A stretch of 64,000 nt of DNA from contig CAWFYV010000004.1 of NCBI GenBank assembly GCA_963820185.1, positions 124,001-188,000 of the forward strand, given 5' to 3'. Shown here one piece after another: positions 54,609-62,476 of this stretch (its first letter is position 1; every line of letters begins with the position of its first letter). The DNA is from Aquilonibacter sp963820185. GTDB lineage: Bacteria > Vulcanimicrobiota > Vulcanimicrobiia > Vulcanimicrobiales > Vulcanimicrobiaceae. Position numbers and translations under genes: made by a program. The notes beneath the pieces were generated by a model, which made no database searches, was not told the DNA's origin, and saw only the letters and a program-made list of their open reading frames with translations.

Positions 54609-57600
54609 TGAAAGTTGTGCGCGCGCACACCGTCGACGACGCCTTCGTCGTTGAGCGTCCAGGCAGCGCGCGCGAGCAGATCGATCGTCCCCTGCTCCTT
54701 CTGCAAGACGCCCTCGATCACGAGCATGTTCGAGGTACGAATTACGCGACGGTACTTTTCGTAGATATCAGGGCGCACGATGACGTTTACGAGTCCCGTT
54801 TCGTCCTCGATCGTCAAAAACACAAAGCCCTTGGCCGTGCCCGGCCGTTGCCGCGTGATCACGAGCCCACCGACGCGACAGACGAGATGATTGGGCATCG
54901 AGGCAAGACGCGATGCGGCGAGCACACGCTGCGCATCGAGCTGCGCACGGAAGTGCGCGACCGCTTGCGCTTTGGTCGTCACACCGGTCGACCAGAGATC
55001 GAATGCCGTCTCGGCCTTGGCACTAAGCGCTGCAAAGCGCACGACCGGCTCGTCGACATCCATCAACTTACCGAGTTCACCACGCGCCGCGCGCTCATCG
55101 AGCGCGCGTAGCGCCCACATCGCCTCGCGCCGCGACGCAAACCACGGTGCAAACGCTCCCGCAACGGCGAGATTTTCGATCGCCTCTTTTTCGAGCTGCG
55201 TGCGCTGCGCGAAGGCGAGTAGATCCGCGAAAGGGCCATCGCGCAGTGCCGCTTCGAGCCGCTCCTTTTGCGCGCTGCCGAGTCCGCGTACCAGATGGAA
55301 CCCTAAACGCAGCGCTCCTTGCGCATCGACGTGCGACCAATATTCGCTCGCATTCACTTCGACCGGCTTGACGGTCACGTTGTGCCGGCGCGCGTCGTTC
55401 ACCAAGACTTCGGTCGAATAAAAACCCATCGGTTGCACGTTGAGGATCGCCGCTGCAAAGACCGCCGGAAAGTGGCACTTCACATACGCCGACGCATAGG
55501 CGAGCAGTGCAAAGCTCGCCGCGTGCGACTCCGGAAAGCCATAATCGGCGAAACCCTCGAGCATGTGGAAGAGCTGCTCTGCAGCCGCGCGATCGATACC
55601 GTTTGCGACCATGCCTTCGACCAAACGTGGAAAGATCTCACGCATGCGTTCGTGCGAGCGCTTATGCCCCATTGCGCGTCGCAGCGTGTCGGCCTCGCCC
55701 GGCGTAAAGCCCGCGGCCTCGATCGCCATGCGCATCCCCTGCTCTTGAAAGAGCGGCACGCCCATCGTACGTTCGAGCACCGGTTTCAACTTCGGATGCG
55801 GATAGGTCACGGGCTCGAGTCCCGCGCGCCGGCGCAAAAATGGGTGCACCATCTGCCCTTGGATCGGCCCCGGCCGAATGATCGCGACCTGCATCACGAT
55901 GTCGTAGAAGCAGGCCGGCTTCATGCGCGGAAGCATCGACTGCTGGGCGCGTGATTCGATCTGAAAGACGCCAATCGTATCGGCTTTGGTGATCATCGCA
56001 TACGTCGGCTTGTCATCGGCCGGGATAGTATGCAGCGCTAGCGACGTGCCGTAACATCGTTTGTGCAGTGAGAAAGCTTCGCGTAACAGCGAGAGCATGC
56101 CAAGTCCGAGCAAATCGATCTTGATCAGGCCGAGTTCTTGCAGGTCGTCTTTATCCCACTGGATGATCGTGCGGTCGCGCATCGTCGCCCATTCGACCGG
56201 CGCGACGCGAACCAGCGGATCGCGCGTGATCACCATGCCGCCGGAATGGATGCCCATGTGACGCGGAAAGCCATCGATGCGACGGCAGAACTCTTCCAAA
56301 CGCAGTGCGCGTTCACCAAACTGCGCCGCGGCATCTTTGAGAGACTCTCGCGCATCGTATTCGGTGGCGAGCGCGTCGACTTGGTCGAGCGTAAAACCGA
56401 GTGCCTTTGCGACGTCGCGCAGCGCCGAGCGCGTGCGATAACTGATGACTTCAGCCGCCATCGCCGCGTTGCTGCGGCCATAGCGTTCGTAAATATACTG
56501 GATGATCTGCTCGCGGTCTTGGTGCGCGAAGTCGATGTCGATGTCGGGAATCTCACGTCGCTCTTCGGACATGAAGCGCTCGAAGAGCAGATTCATCCCG
56601 ACCGGATCGACCGCAGTGATGCCGAGCGCATAGCAGACGGCGGAGTTGGCGGCCGAGCCGCGCCCTTGGCAGAGCACGCCGAGACGATCGGCGGCCTGTA
56701 CGATATCCCACACGATGAGGAAGTAGCCCGCAAGATCCACCTTGGCGATGATGCCGAGTTCGTATTCGAGTTGACGCTCGACGTTTGCAGCGATCGGTGT
56801 GCCGTAGCGTTCCACTGCGCCGCGATAGGTCAGTTCGCGCAAATAGCTCTGCCGCGTGTAGCCGTCGGGTACGGGGAAGAGGGGGAACTGCCCGATTTGG
56901 CGCTCCAGCCGGAAGCGGCAGCGCTGCGTGATGCCAATTGTCGCATCGAGCGCCTGCGGATAGGCGCTGAAGATTGCGCGCATTGCAGCAGCGGACTTGA
57001 GGTGATACTCGGCATTGGGACGCAGGCGGTTTCGAGCACGCGCTACATCGAGCGTATCCGTCTCTTTGACGCACGCCATGATGTCGGCGAGTTGCGCATC
57101 CTCGCGCTGTGCGTAGACGACGCCGTTGGTTGCGACGCAGGCAACGCGCATCTCCCGTGCCAGGTGCACTAATTGCTCGTTGCGCTCGGCATCGGCTGCG
57201 GTGAGATGATGTTGCAGCTCGAGATAACAGCGATCGCGAAAGCGCGCGCGCAACGCATCGATACGCCGGGGATCGGGAAGCTGCGAGAGCGCGATGAGTC
57301 CGTCACTGCGGCCGTCGAGGTCCTCGAGCGCCAAGCGCGCGTCGCCTTTGCTGCCGCGCAACTGCGCGCGCGAGATCAGTTCGCAAAGATTCGCGTACCC
57401 GAGTTCGTCTTCAATCAAGAGCACGAGGCGCGTACCGTCTTCTAGCGTCAATTCGCTACCGATGATCGCGTCGATCCCGGACTTGCGTGCCGCAATCGCA
57501 AACCGCACCGCGCCATAAAGTCCGTCACGGTCCGTGAGTGCAATCGCTGCAAGCTCGAGCTGCGCGGCACGGTCGATCAACGTCTCGGGACAGCTCGCCC

Positions 57601-57670
57601 CTTCGAGAAAAGTGAAGTTCGAATACGCGTGCAGCTCGGCGTAAGCTGGTTTTACTACCTGCGCAGCCAC
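54605..57670 (-). CDS. imuC: Error-prone DNA polymerase III alpha subunit (ImuC/DnaE2)
   Basis: The protein is about 1,021 residues, shorter than replicative DnaE (about 1,160) and typical for DnaE2. The N-terminal PHP domain starts YAELHAYSNFTFLEGASCPE. The palm catalytic carboxylates are in EIPDIDIDFAHQDR near 375. The fingers contain YVKCHFPAVFAAAILN near 720. The OB-fold near the end is GLVITRQRPGTAKGFVFLTI. The C-terminus ends without the extra tail of DnaE1. In the imuA-imuB-dnaE2 cassette it performs the translesion synthesis. The start is taken as GTG 57670, overlapping the upstream GIY-YIG stop by 16 bases; ATG 57730 and 57715 are alternatives. Confidence 0.93.
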   Translation of the reverse strand: MAAQVVKPAYAELHAYSNFTFLEGASCPETLIDRAAQLELAAIALTDRDGLYGAVRFAIAARKSGIDAIIGSELTLEDGTRLVLLIEDELGYANLCELISRAQLRGSKGDARLALEDLDGRSDGLIALSQLPDPRRIDALRARFRDRCYLELQHHLTAADAERNEQLVHLAREMRVACVATNGVVYAQREDAQLADIMACVKETDTLDVARARNRLRPNAEYHLKSAAAMRAIFSAYPQALDATIGITQRCRFRLERQIGQFPLFPVPDGYTRQSYLRELTYRGAVERYGTPIAANVERQLEYELGIIAKVDLAGYFLIVWDIVQAADRLGVLCQGRGSAANSAVCYALGITAVDPVGMNLLFERFMSEERREIPDIDIDFAHQDREQIIQYIYERYGRSNAAMAAEVISYRTRSALRDVAKALGFTLDQVDALATEYDARESLKDAAAQFGERALRLEEFCRRIDGFPRHMGIHSGGMVITRDPLVRVAPVEWATMRDRTIIQWDKDDLQELGLIKIDLLGLGMLSLLREAFSLHKRCYGTSLALHTIPADDKPTYAMITKADTIGVFQIESRAQQSMLPRMKPACFYDIVMQVAIIRPGPIQGQMVHPFLRRRAGLEPVTYPHPKLKPVLERTMGVPLFQEQGMRMAIEAAGFTPGEADTLRRAMGHKRSHERMREIFPRLVEGMVANGIDRAAAEQLFHMLEGFADYGFPESHAASFALLAYASAYVKCHFPAVFAAAILNVQPMGFYSTEVLVNDARRHNVTVKPVEVNASEYWSHVDAQGALRLGFHLVRGLGSAQKERLEAALRDGPFADLLAFAQRTQLEKEAIENLAVAGAFAPWFASRREAMWALRALDERAARGELGKLMDVDEPVVRFAALSAKAETAFDLWSTGVTTKAQAVAHFRAQLDAQRVLAASRLASMPNHLVCRVGGLVITRQRPGTAKGFVFLTIEDETGLVNVIVRPDIYEKYRRVIRTSNMLVIEGVLQKEQGTIDLLARAAWTLNDEGVVDGVRAHNFH

Positions 57671-58137
57671 GTGCTGAGCATCCGCAAATCGAGCCGATCC
57701 ACGATCTGCGGGCATTCGGACGTGCAGCAATGCAGCGTGCGAAGCTTCTCATGCACGCGTGCGCGCGCACGGCTAAATTCCGCCTCGATCGCGGGATTCG
57801 CTAAAAACCGTTCATGCTCGATGCGTAAATGGGCGAAGCGCCGGTGCAGCGCCCGCTCATCGTCAGATTCGCCGACGAAGCAGGCGCGTAGCCGAAGCTG
57901 TTGGCCGTACCGGAATCCGGCGCGCAACTCGCGTATTCGTCGCATCGGATGTTCAGAATAGCCTATCTTCACACTCGATTCGTCGAGCGCGAGCAGATAG
58001 ACGAACCCGTAGTTGAAACCGGCCAGCTCTTCGAGCGGCGAGAGTAGATGATTCGTGCGCGTGATCTCACCACTGCGCAACCATGCTGATGCAATGCGCT
58101 GAAACCTTTCGCACTCCGCCTGCTCGACGCTAATCAT
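57655..58137 (-). CDS. T5orf172/MUG113-type GIY-YIG nuclease-like protein inserted in the imu operon
   Basis: The 160-residue protein has a GIY-YIG-like domain at about 44-125. GFVYLLALDE gives the first Tyr, VKIGYS replaces YIG by KIGYS, MRRIRELRAG carries the Arg, and ALHRRFAHLRIEHERFL is the C-terminal LHxxF...R..xEWF-type signature of the T5orf172/MUG113 subfamily. The N-terminal 40 residues are helical (VEQAECERFQRIASAWLRSG). The C-terminus has a CCTSEC cysteine cluster. Its start overlaps imuB by 8 bases and imuC overlaps its stop. It is therefore translated with the mutasome. Usual imu cassettes have no such gene. Nicking at damaged or stalled DNA is an inference. Confidence 0.85.
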   Translation of the reverse strand: MISVEQAECERFQRIASAWLRSGEITRTNHLLSPLEELAGFNYGFVYLLALDESSVKIGYSEHPMRRIRELRAGFRYGQQLRLRACFVGESDDERALHRRFAHLRIEHERFLANPAIEAEFSRARARVHEKLRTLHCCTSECPQIVDRLDLRMLSTWLRR

Positions 58138-59413
58138 ACGAGCCCCGTAAATACCAGTGGTCGCCTTGGCGGTAGATGCGGCAGATCTCGCCGGTATCGA
58201 GTTGCACGTCATATTCATCGCGCGCAACCGGCGAAGCGAACCAGCCTTCCTCAATGCGCCACGGACCGGTGACGTGCTGCACCGTGTGCCCGCCGACCGT
58301 TATCGGCTCACCGCGGCGCAAACGTACGTCGATCTCGGTCACGGCGAGCAGACGCAGCTGCGGCACTAATCGAGGTTGGGCGGCGGTACGGCCGGCCGGA
58401 TCGCGCTTGGGCAACACGAACGGCTCGTAGTGAAAACGCTCTTCGAGTGGATGGGCCGCACACGTCTGGGCGCGACGCACCGGCTCGCCGAGCATCGCTT
58501 CCAAGCGCGCAAGTACCACCGCCACGGTCGCACGGTCGATCTCGTCGCCGGCGAGCAGCGGCACTGCTTCGCCGCCTTCTTCTAACCCCATAGCGCGCAA
58601 GCGTAGTCCGCAGATCGCCGCTGGGAAACTCGCGCCTTCAAGTTTGGCGCGTAGCACGTCGAGCATCGCGCGTTCTTGCGAAGTAGCAGCAGCGAGTTGC
58701 ACGTCAACGCGCGCAGTGTCGGCATTCTCGAGTTCGATCTCGACTTGCAGCGCACTCGCGCGTTTGCCGCAACGTTCGAGATCATCGCAGATCCGTCCGA
58801 GCAACACGCGCAACGCGAAGATGACCGCTGCCTCGCTCTGCGCGCTACCCTCTCCAAGCATTGCGGCTTCGATTGTGATCGCATGTCCGCGCGGCACGAA
58901 TGGAGCGCGATCGATCCCGCGCGCAGCGTTGTGCCAACGCGCCGCGTCAGGGCCGAACCGGCGCACGAACGGCCCGTGCGGCAACGCGGCCAGCGCGCCG
59001 AGCGTCGTGATACCAAGCAGTTGCAAACGTTGCACGATGTCCGGCTCGAGTTCGAGGACGTCGAGCGGCAGCGGCTCGAGTGAGGCCGCTTCTTCACCCG
59101 TGGCGATCACCGTGCCATCACCGCTCCAAGCTGCAGCAAACGCGCAAAAGCGATTTGGCCCCGCACCGATGCGCACCCGCTGGTGCAGCGGCACGAGCAA
59201 GGCCCGTATCATGCGGCTCCAAGCCACAAAATCGCCGTCTGCGCCGTGCATGTCGAGAAACGCCGATCCCACACGCGCATCTTCAATGAGCGGCGTCACC
59301 GCGTCGAGTGCGTCGAGCAGCTCCTGCCAAGCCGTATCACCTAGAGCGTCACTGAGAACGCGGACACAGACGATCATGCTAGTGGCCTCTAATGCCATTA
59401 CTTCCTCATCCAT
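58130..59413 (-). CDS. imuB: ImuB-like Y-family polymerase accessory protein, N-terminally shortened
   Basis: A protein of about 427 residues. The helix-hairpin-helix region (IVQRLQLLGITTLGALAALP, GPFVRRFGPDAARWHNAARG) and the little-finger part (LVPQLRLLAVTEIDVRLRRG) match ImuB. The N-terminal palm segment that usually carries the catalytic Asp pair (FAxVE...) is missing: only VGSAFLDMHGADGDFVAWSR remains. ImuB proteins are often catalytically dead but bring ImuC to the sliding clamp. A clamp-binding QLxLF-like motif may be QLRLLAV. ATG 59413 overlaps the imuA stop by 8 bases; ATG 59398 and 59377 are in frame. Confidence 0.85.
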   Translation of the reverse strand: MDEEVMALEATSMIVCVRVLSDALGDTAWQELLDALDAVTPLIEDARVGSAFLDMHGADGDFVAWSRMIRALLVPLHQRVRIGAGPNRFCAFAAAWSGDGTVIATGEEAASLEPLPLDVLELEPDIVQRLQLLGITTLGALAALPHGPFVRRFGPDAARWHNAARGIDRAPFVPRGHAITIEAAMLGEGSAQSEAAVIFALRVLLGRICDDLERCGKRASALQVEIELENADTARVDVQLAAATSQERAMLDVLRAKLEGASFPAAICGLRLRAMGLEEGGEAVPLLAGDEIDRATVAVVLARLEAMLGEPVRRAQTCAAHPLEERFHYEPFVLPKRDPAGRTAAQPRLVPQLRLLAVTEIDVRLRRGEPITVGGHTVQHVTGPWRIEEGWFASPVARDEYDVQLDTGEICRIYRQGDHWYLRGSYD

Positions 59414-60059
59414 TGACGACAAACGGAGTTAAAGAATTTCTGAGTTTGTGTTTGCGCAATTCGGTCTGCACGTCGAAGCCGCTGAAAACGCCCCAGAGCC
59501 CGCGTGTGCCCTTCATAACGACGCGCCGTAGACTACATGACAGTGCCAGTGTTGCGGCCGCGGAAAGCTCGAGGCTCACTCGCGACGCGAGCACGACGAG
59601 TACCACCCCCGCTTTATGGGCGAGGCTTGCAAGACGTGCCCACACGACGGCGCGCAGCGACGTGGCCGCCATGACCACGACCCGTGCCGTTCGCGAGCGC
59701 AAGAGCAGATCGGCAGCCCGCGCGATCCGCAGCGGCGTGGCGGCCGGTACGATCAGCAGCCGGTCGAGGCGTACCCCGGCAGCCTCGAGCCCAGGGGGGT
59801 AGAGCTCACCGCTATCGATAATCGCCCCGAGCCCGCGGCCTGTCGCCCGTGCGAGCAGCGCGGCCGCGATGCTGTGGCAACCGGCGCTCCCGGCGCCCTC
59901 GAGGGCCACGAGCGAGCCGTAGGGGATGCCCCCGCCGAGCACGGCGTCGATCGCGGGAATGGCGGTCGCAAAGAGCGCCTCCCGGCCGGCACGTGGCGCC
60001 CCCGCCACGGCATGGAAGCGGGCTTTGAGCTCCTGGAAATCGACGCGTACCGGAGGCAT
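59406..60059 (-). CDS. imuA: ImuA-like RecA-related protein
   Basis: The 217-residue protein resembles the RecA core. LFATAIPAIDAVLGGGIPYG matches the ImuA/SulA start, but the Walker A is altered (EGAGSAGCHS, lacking GKT), as is usual in this family. RLLIVPAATPLRIARAADLL and VVVMAATSLRAVVWARL follow. ImuA supports ImuB and ImuC in SOS translesion synthesis, possibly by binding RecA. The start is ATG 60059, just behind the LexA operator. A longer frame to 60278 would run into the divergent gene. Confidence 0.85.
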   Translation of the reverse strand: MPPVRVDFQELKARFHAVAGAPRAGREALFATAIPAIDAVLGGGIPYGSLVALEGAGSAGCHSIAAALLARATGRGLGAIIDSGELYPPGLEAAGVRLDRLLIVPAATPLRIARAADLLLRSRTARVVVMAATSLRAVVWARLASLAHKAGVVLVVLASRVSLELSAAATLALSCSLRRVVMKGTRGLWGVFSGFDVQTELRKHKLRNSLTPFVVNG

Positions 60060-60074
60060 GGGTCCCCATCCTAA

Positions 60075-60090
60075 TCGAACATATGTTCGA
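60075..60090. promoter_or_regulatory. LexA operator (SOS box) of the imu operon
   Basis: TCGAACATATGTTCGA is a perfect 16-bp palindrome and matches the CGAAC-N4-GTTCG SOS box consensus of Firmicutes and Actinobacteria exactly. It lies 16 bases before imuA (minus) and 17 bases before the CHAD gene (plus), in the middle of the 48-base divergent gap. Confidence 0.95.
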
Positions 60091-60107
60091 TAGTCAAGAG
60101 GCCGGGC

Positions 60108-60512
60108 ATGGCGAAAGCTGGCCGGATGCCTGACGAACGCATCACGGAATGGGCCCTGGGACTCGTCAAGCACGACGTGCGCGCTTTTAAGCGAGCGCGA
60201 GCGCGGTTTTTGCGTCAGCCGAGCGCCAAACGTTTGCACGAGGTACGCACGACTGCACGGCGCTTGCGCTGCGTCCATGAAGATCTGGAAGGCGCGGTTG
60301 CCCCGTTCTCCCTCAAGCGGTTGCGCCGCGTGATCGAGTTGACCGGCGACGCGCGCGATGCTGCAATCTTACGCGAAACGTTGCGCGATACACTCGACGT
60401 GCGCGAACGCCGCGCCGCACGCAGCTTGTTACGGGCGCTACGCCGGCGCGAGCGCATCGCGCTCAAACGCATTGCCGTCGCGCTCAAAGGGTTGCGGCCG
60501 CTGCAACCATGA
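60108..60512 (+). CDS. CHAD-domain protein, N-terminal half
   Basis: A 134-residue protein with one CHAD four-helix repeat: RLHEVRTTARRLRCVHEDL carries the conserved HxxRxxxRRLR. It is full of Arg and Lys, as CHAD domains are; these bind inorganic polyphosphate. The usual CHAD domain has two such repeats in one chain of about 250-300 residues, and the second repeat is in the next gene, which starts at ATG 60509 overlapping the stop (ATGA). Thus the domain is split, by evolution or by a frameshift. AGAGG lies 7 bases before ATG 60108. It diverges from imuA across the LexA box. Confidence 0.8.
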   Translation: MAKAGRMPDERITEWALGLVKHDVRAFKRARARFLRQPSAKRLHEVRTTARRLRCVHEDLEGAVAPFSLKRLRRVIELTGDARDAAILRETLRDTLDVRERRAARSLLRALRRRERIALKRIAVALKGLRPLQP

Positions 60513-60964
60513 AAGCCCGCCATATCGATCTCTCCGATGCCTGCGGCGTCGATGATGCGATGCGCCGCGTCGCCATCGTGCGCTTCGCCGAAGTGCTCAC
60601 GCTCGTGCCCGCGTTGCGTCATGGACGAAGCAAGGATCTGCACAACTTGCGCATCGCCTGCAAGCGCTTGCGCTACGCGCTCGAACGCTTTACACCGCGC
60701 GAGCCGTCGCTGCTCGAAGCTGCAAGCCGCTTGAGCCAACTGCAAGACGCACTCGGCGATCTCCACGATCGCGATTTGCTTACAGCTGGGATGCCGAAGG
60801 ACTTACACGTGACGGCACAGCGAGTACGTATGCAGCGCGAAGACGCGCTCGCACGAGCGCGCGCGCTGTGGCGCGACGCGTTCGCACCCTACGGCCCGTT
60901 TGAAGGGCTGATGCGGTTTACCGGGCTCGGTTATGGCTTCGGTGACGGTGCCGCGGGCGCTTGA
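60509..60964 (+). CDS. CHAD-domain protein, C-terminal half
   Basis: The 151-residue protein holds the second CHAD repeat: LHNLRIACKRLRYALERFT, then ASRLSQLQDALGDLHDRDLL, the typical CHAD end. It lies in the -1 frame relative to the preceding gene; a single-base change would fuse the two into a normal-sized CHAD protein of about 285 residues. The ATGA junction allows translational coupling. The stop lies 34 bases inside the convergent secreted protein gene. Confidence 0.8.
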   Translation: MKARHIDLSDACGVDDAMRRVAIVRFAEVLTLVPALRHGRSKDLHNLRIACKRLRYALERFTPREPSLLEAASRLSQLQDALGDLHDRDLLTAGMPKDLHVTAQRVRMQREDALARARALWRDAFAPYGPFEGLMRFTGLGYGFGDGAAGA

Positions 60965-61806
60965 CCACCGCACGCTTGCGCGGCCTGCACGATCGCTTGT
61001 GCGAGCGGCTGCTCTTCTTTCTTACTCTGATCCTGCGTCCACTCGAGCCCCTCTTTGAGCTTGCCGATCTGGTTGTAGCCAACCGAAAGCCCGGGGATTT
61101 GCGTCGGATCGAACTCGTATTGATTCGGTTGCAGACCCGCTTGCAGCACGAGGTCGTCGAAGTTTCCCGGCACGCTCGCATTGACGTTGGTCTGCGTCGC
61201 GCCGCCGACCGGCCCCGAATTTGGATTTTGATTGGGTCCAGTTTGCGGGTTCTGCGCGGGCGTGGTGTTGTTCGATCCGCTGATCGCGTGCATGTAGCCG
61301 AAGCCCTCGTGCTGCATCTGGCCGAGTTGTTGCGTCTCGACAAAACCGTTGATGATGTCGAGCGAGGCTTGCTGCGATGCGAGCGTCTTGAGCATTTTGG
61401 TCTTGAGATCGATCAGCCGCTTGTCGTCATCGGTGTGGGCGGCCGGCGGAAAGACGCTGGGATCCTCGAGCAGCTTCTGGACTGCAAGTGAATTTTGGAC
61501 TAGCGGCGTGACGAGACCGTTGAGACGGTAGACCGACATGTCGCGCCCGGAATTGCTGCCGGACGCGCTCAGTTCGATGTAGTCCGAGAAGAGCGGCGGG
61601 CTCTTGGCGATCGTCGCGTCGTTCTGCATCATCAGCGCAACGGCCGGCCGAATCTTGGTCGCAAGCGCACTGCAAAGCGGGCGCGACATCGTGTGATAGA
61701 TCTCGGGATAATTCTGCGGCGTCGCGGTCGGTGCGGGCGAAGGCGCGGTTGCGGCCGTGCCGGCAAGCACGACGGCGAGGAGCACTGCGGGGACGGGGAT
61801 ACGCAT
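60931..61806 (-). CDS. Secreted protein, unknown
   Basis: A protein of about 291 residues with a signal peptide (MRIPVPAVLLAVVLAGTAAT, cleavage near ATA). The mature part begins with a Pro/Thr/Ala linker, then a helical region (KMLKTLASQQASLDIINGFV) and an Asn/Gln/Pro-rich low-complexity stretch (NPQTGPNQNPNSGPVGG). The end has VPGNFDDLVLQAGLQ and a short QAPAAPSPKP tail. No family recognised. ATG 61806 is preferred: TAGAAT lies 7 bases upstream (61819-61814), so the transcript is probably leaderless. ATG 61815 also lies in frame. Confidence 0.68.
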   Translation of the reverse strand: MRIPVPAVLLAVVLAGTAATAPSPAPTATPQNYPEIYHTMSRPLCSALATKIRPAVALMMQNDATIAKSPPLFSDYIELSASGSNSGRDMSVYRLNGLVTPLVQNSLAVQKLLEDPSVFPPAAHTDDDKRLIDLKTKMLKTLASQQASLDIINGFVETQQLGQMQHEGFGYMHAISGSNNTTPAQNPQTGPNQNPNSGPVGGATQTNVNASVPGNFDDLVLQAGLQPNQYEFDPTQIPGLSVGYNQIGKLKEGLEWTQDQSKKEEQPLAQAIVQAAQACGGQAPAAPSPKP

Positions 61807-61957
61807 GGAACCCATTCTACGACAGCAACGCAAGAAGAAGCCTGCAGTGACAAGGAAAGCTGTGATTTTAGGCCAGCTCTTCGTCAGCTCAACCCTCATT
61901 TGCCTGCTTGCAAACATCGGGTCTCGCTTCCTCGATCCGACCTAAATCGCAGCTTCC

Positions 61958-62464
61958 CTAGCTTGGGACAGTTTCAGCAACTTGCTCGAGTGCTTGTTTC
62001 TCTTCGCCCGAGATCACCATCGTGAGGTCGAGCATAATGATCAGCCGCTCGTCCATCTTGCCAACGCCTTGGATGTACTCCGTGCCCACACCGGCGATCA
62101 TCTCCGGCGCGTCTTCAACGTTCTCGATCGGAATGTTGAGCACTTCGCTCACCGAATCGACGACCATGCCGACGCGCTTGTTGCCGATCTCGGTGACGAT
62201 GATGCGGGTGCTCTTGGTTGCGTCGATGCGCTTCATGCCGAAGCGCGTGCGCAGATCGATGATCGGAATTAGTTGACCGCGCAGGTTGATGACGCCCTCC
62301 ATGAATTTGGGCGCACGCGGCACGTGCGTGATCTCGACCAGGCGGATGATCTCTTGCACTTGCGCGATGTCCACGCCATACTCTTCGCTCCCCAAACGGA
62401 ACGAGACGAGTTGTATGACCTCGCCCGAGAACTGCTGCTTCTTCTCTTCCCTACCGTCTGCCAT
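61958..62464 (-). CDS. cheW: Chemotaxis coupling protein CheW
   Basis: A 168-residue protein with the CheW fold: IQLVSFRLGSEEYGVDIAQV, then EIIRLVEITHVPRAPKFMEG and VINLRGQLIPIIDLRTRFG, the family signature. It couples chemoreceptors to CheA at the membrane. It starts 12 bases after cheA, so the two form one minus-strand unit. Confidence 0.95.
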   Translation of the reverse strand: MADGREEKKQQFSGEVIQLVSFRLGSEEYGVDIAQVQEIIRLVEITHVPRAPKFMEGVINLRGQLIPIIDLRTRFGMKRIDATKSTRIIVTEIGNKRVGMVVDSVSEVLNIPIENVEDAPEMIAGVGTEYIQGVGKMDERLIIMLDLTMVISGEEKQALEQVAETVPS

Positions 62465-62476
62465 AGTGTCTGATCC

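Noticed and set aside
56138..57172. 344-residue plus-strand frame inside imuC
   Set aside because: Antisense to the catalytic region of the polymerase; no start signal or domain.
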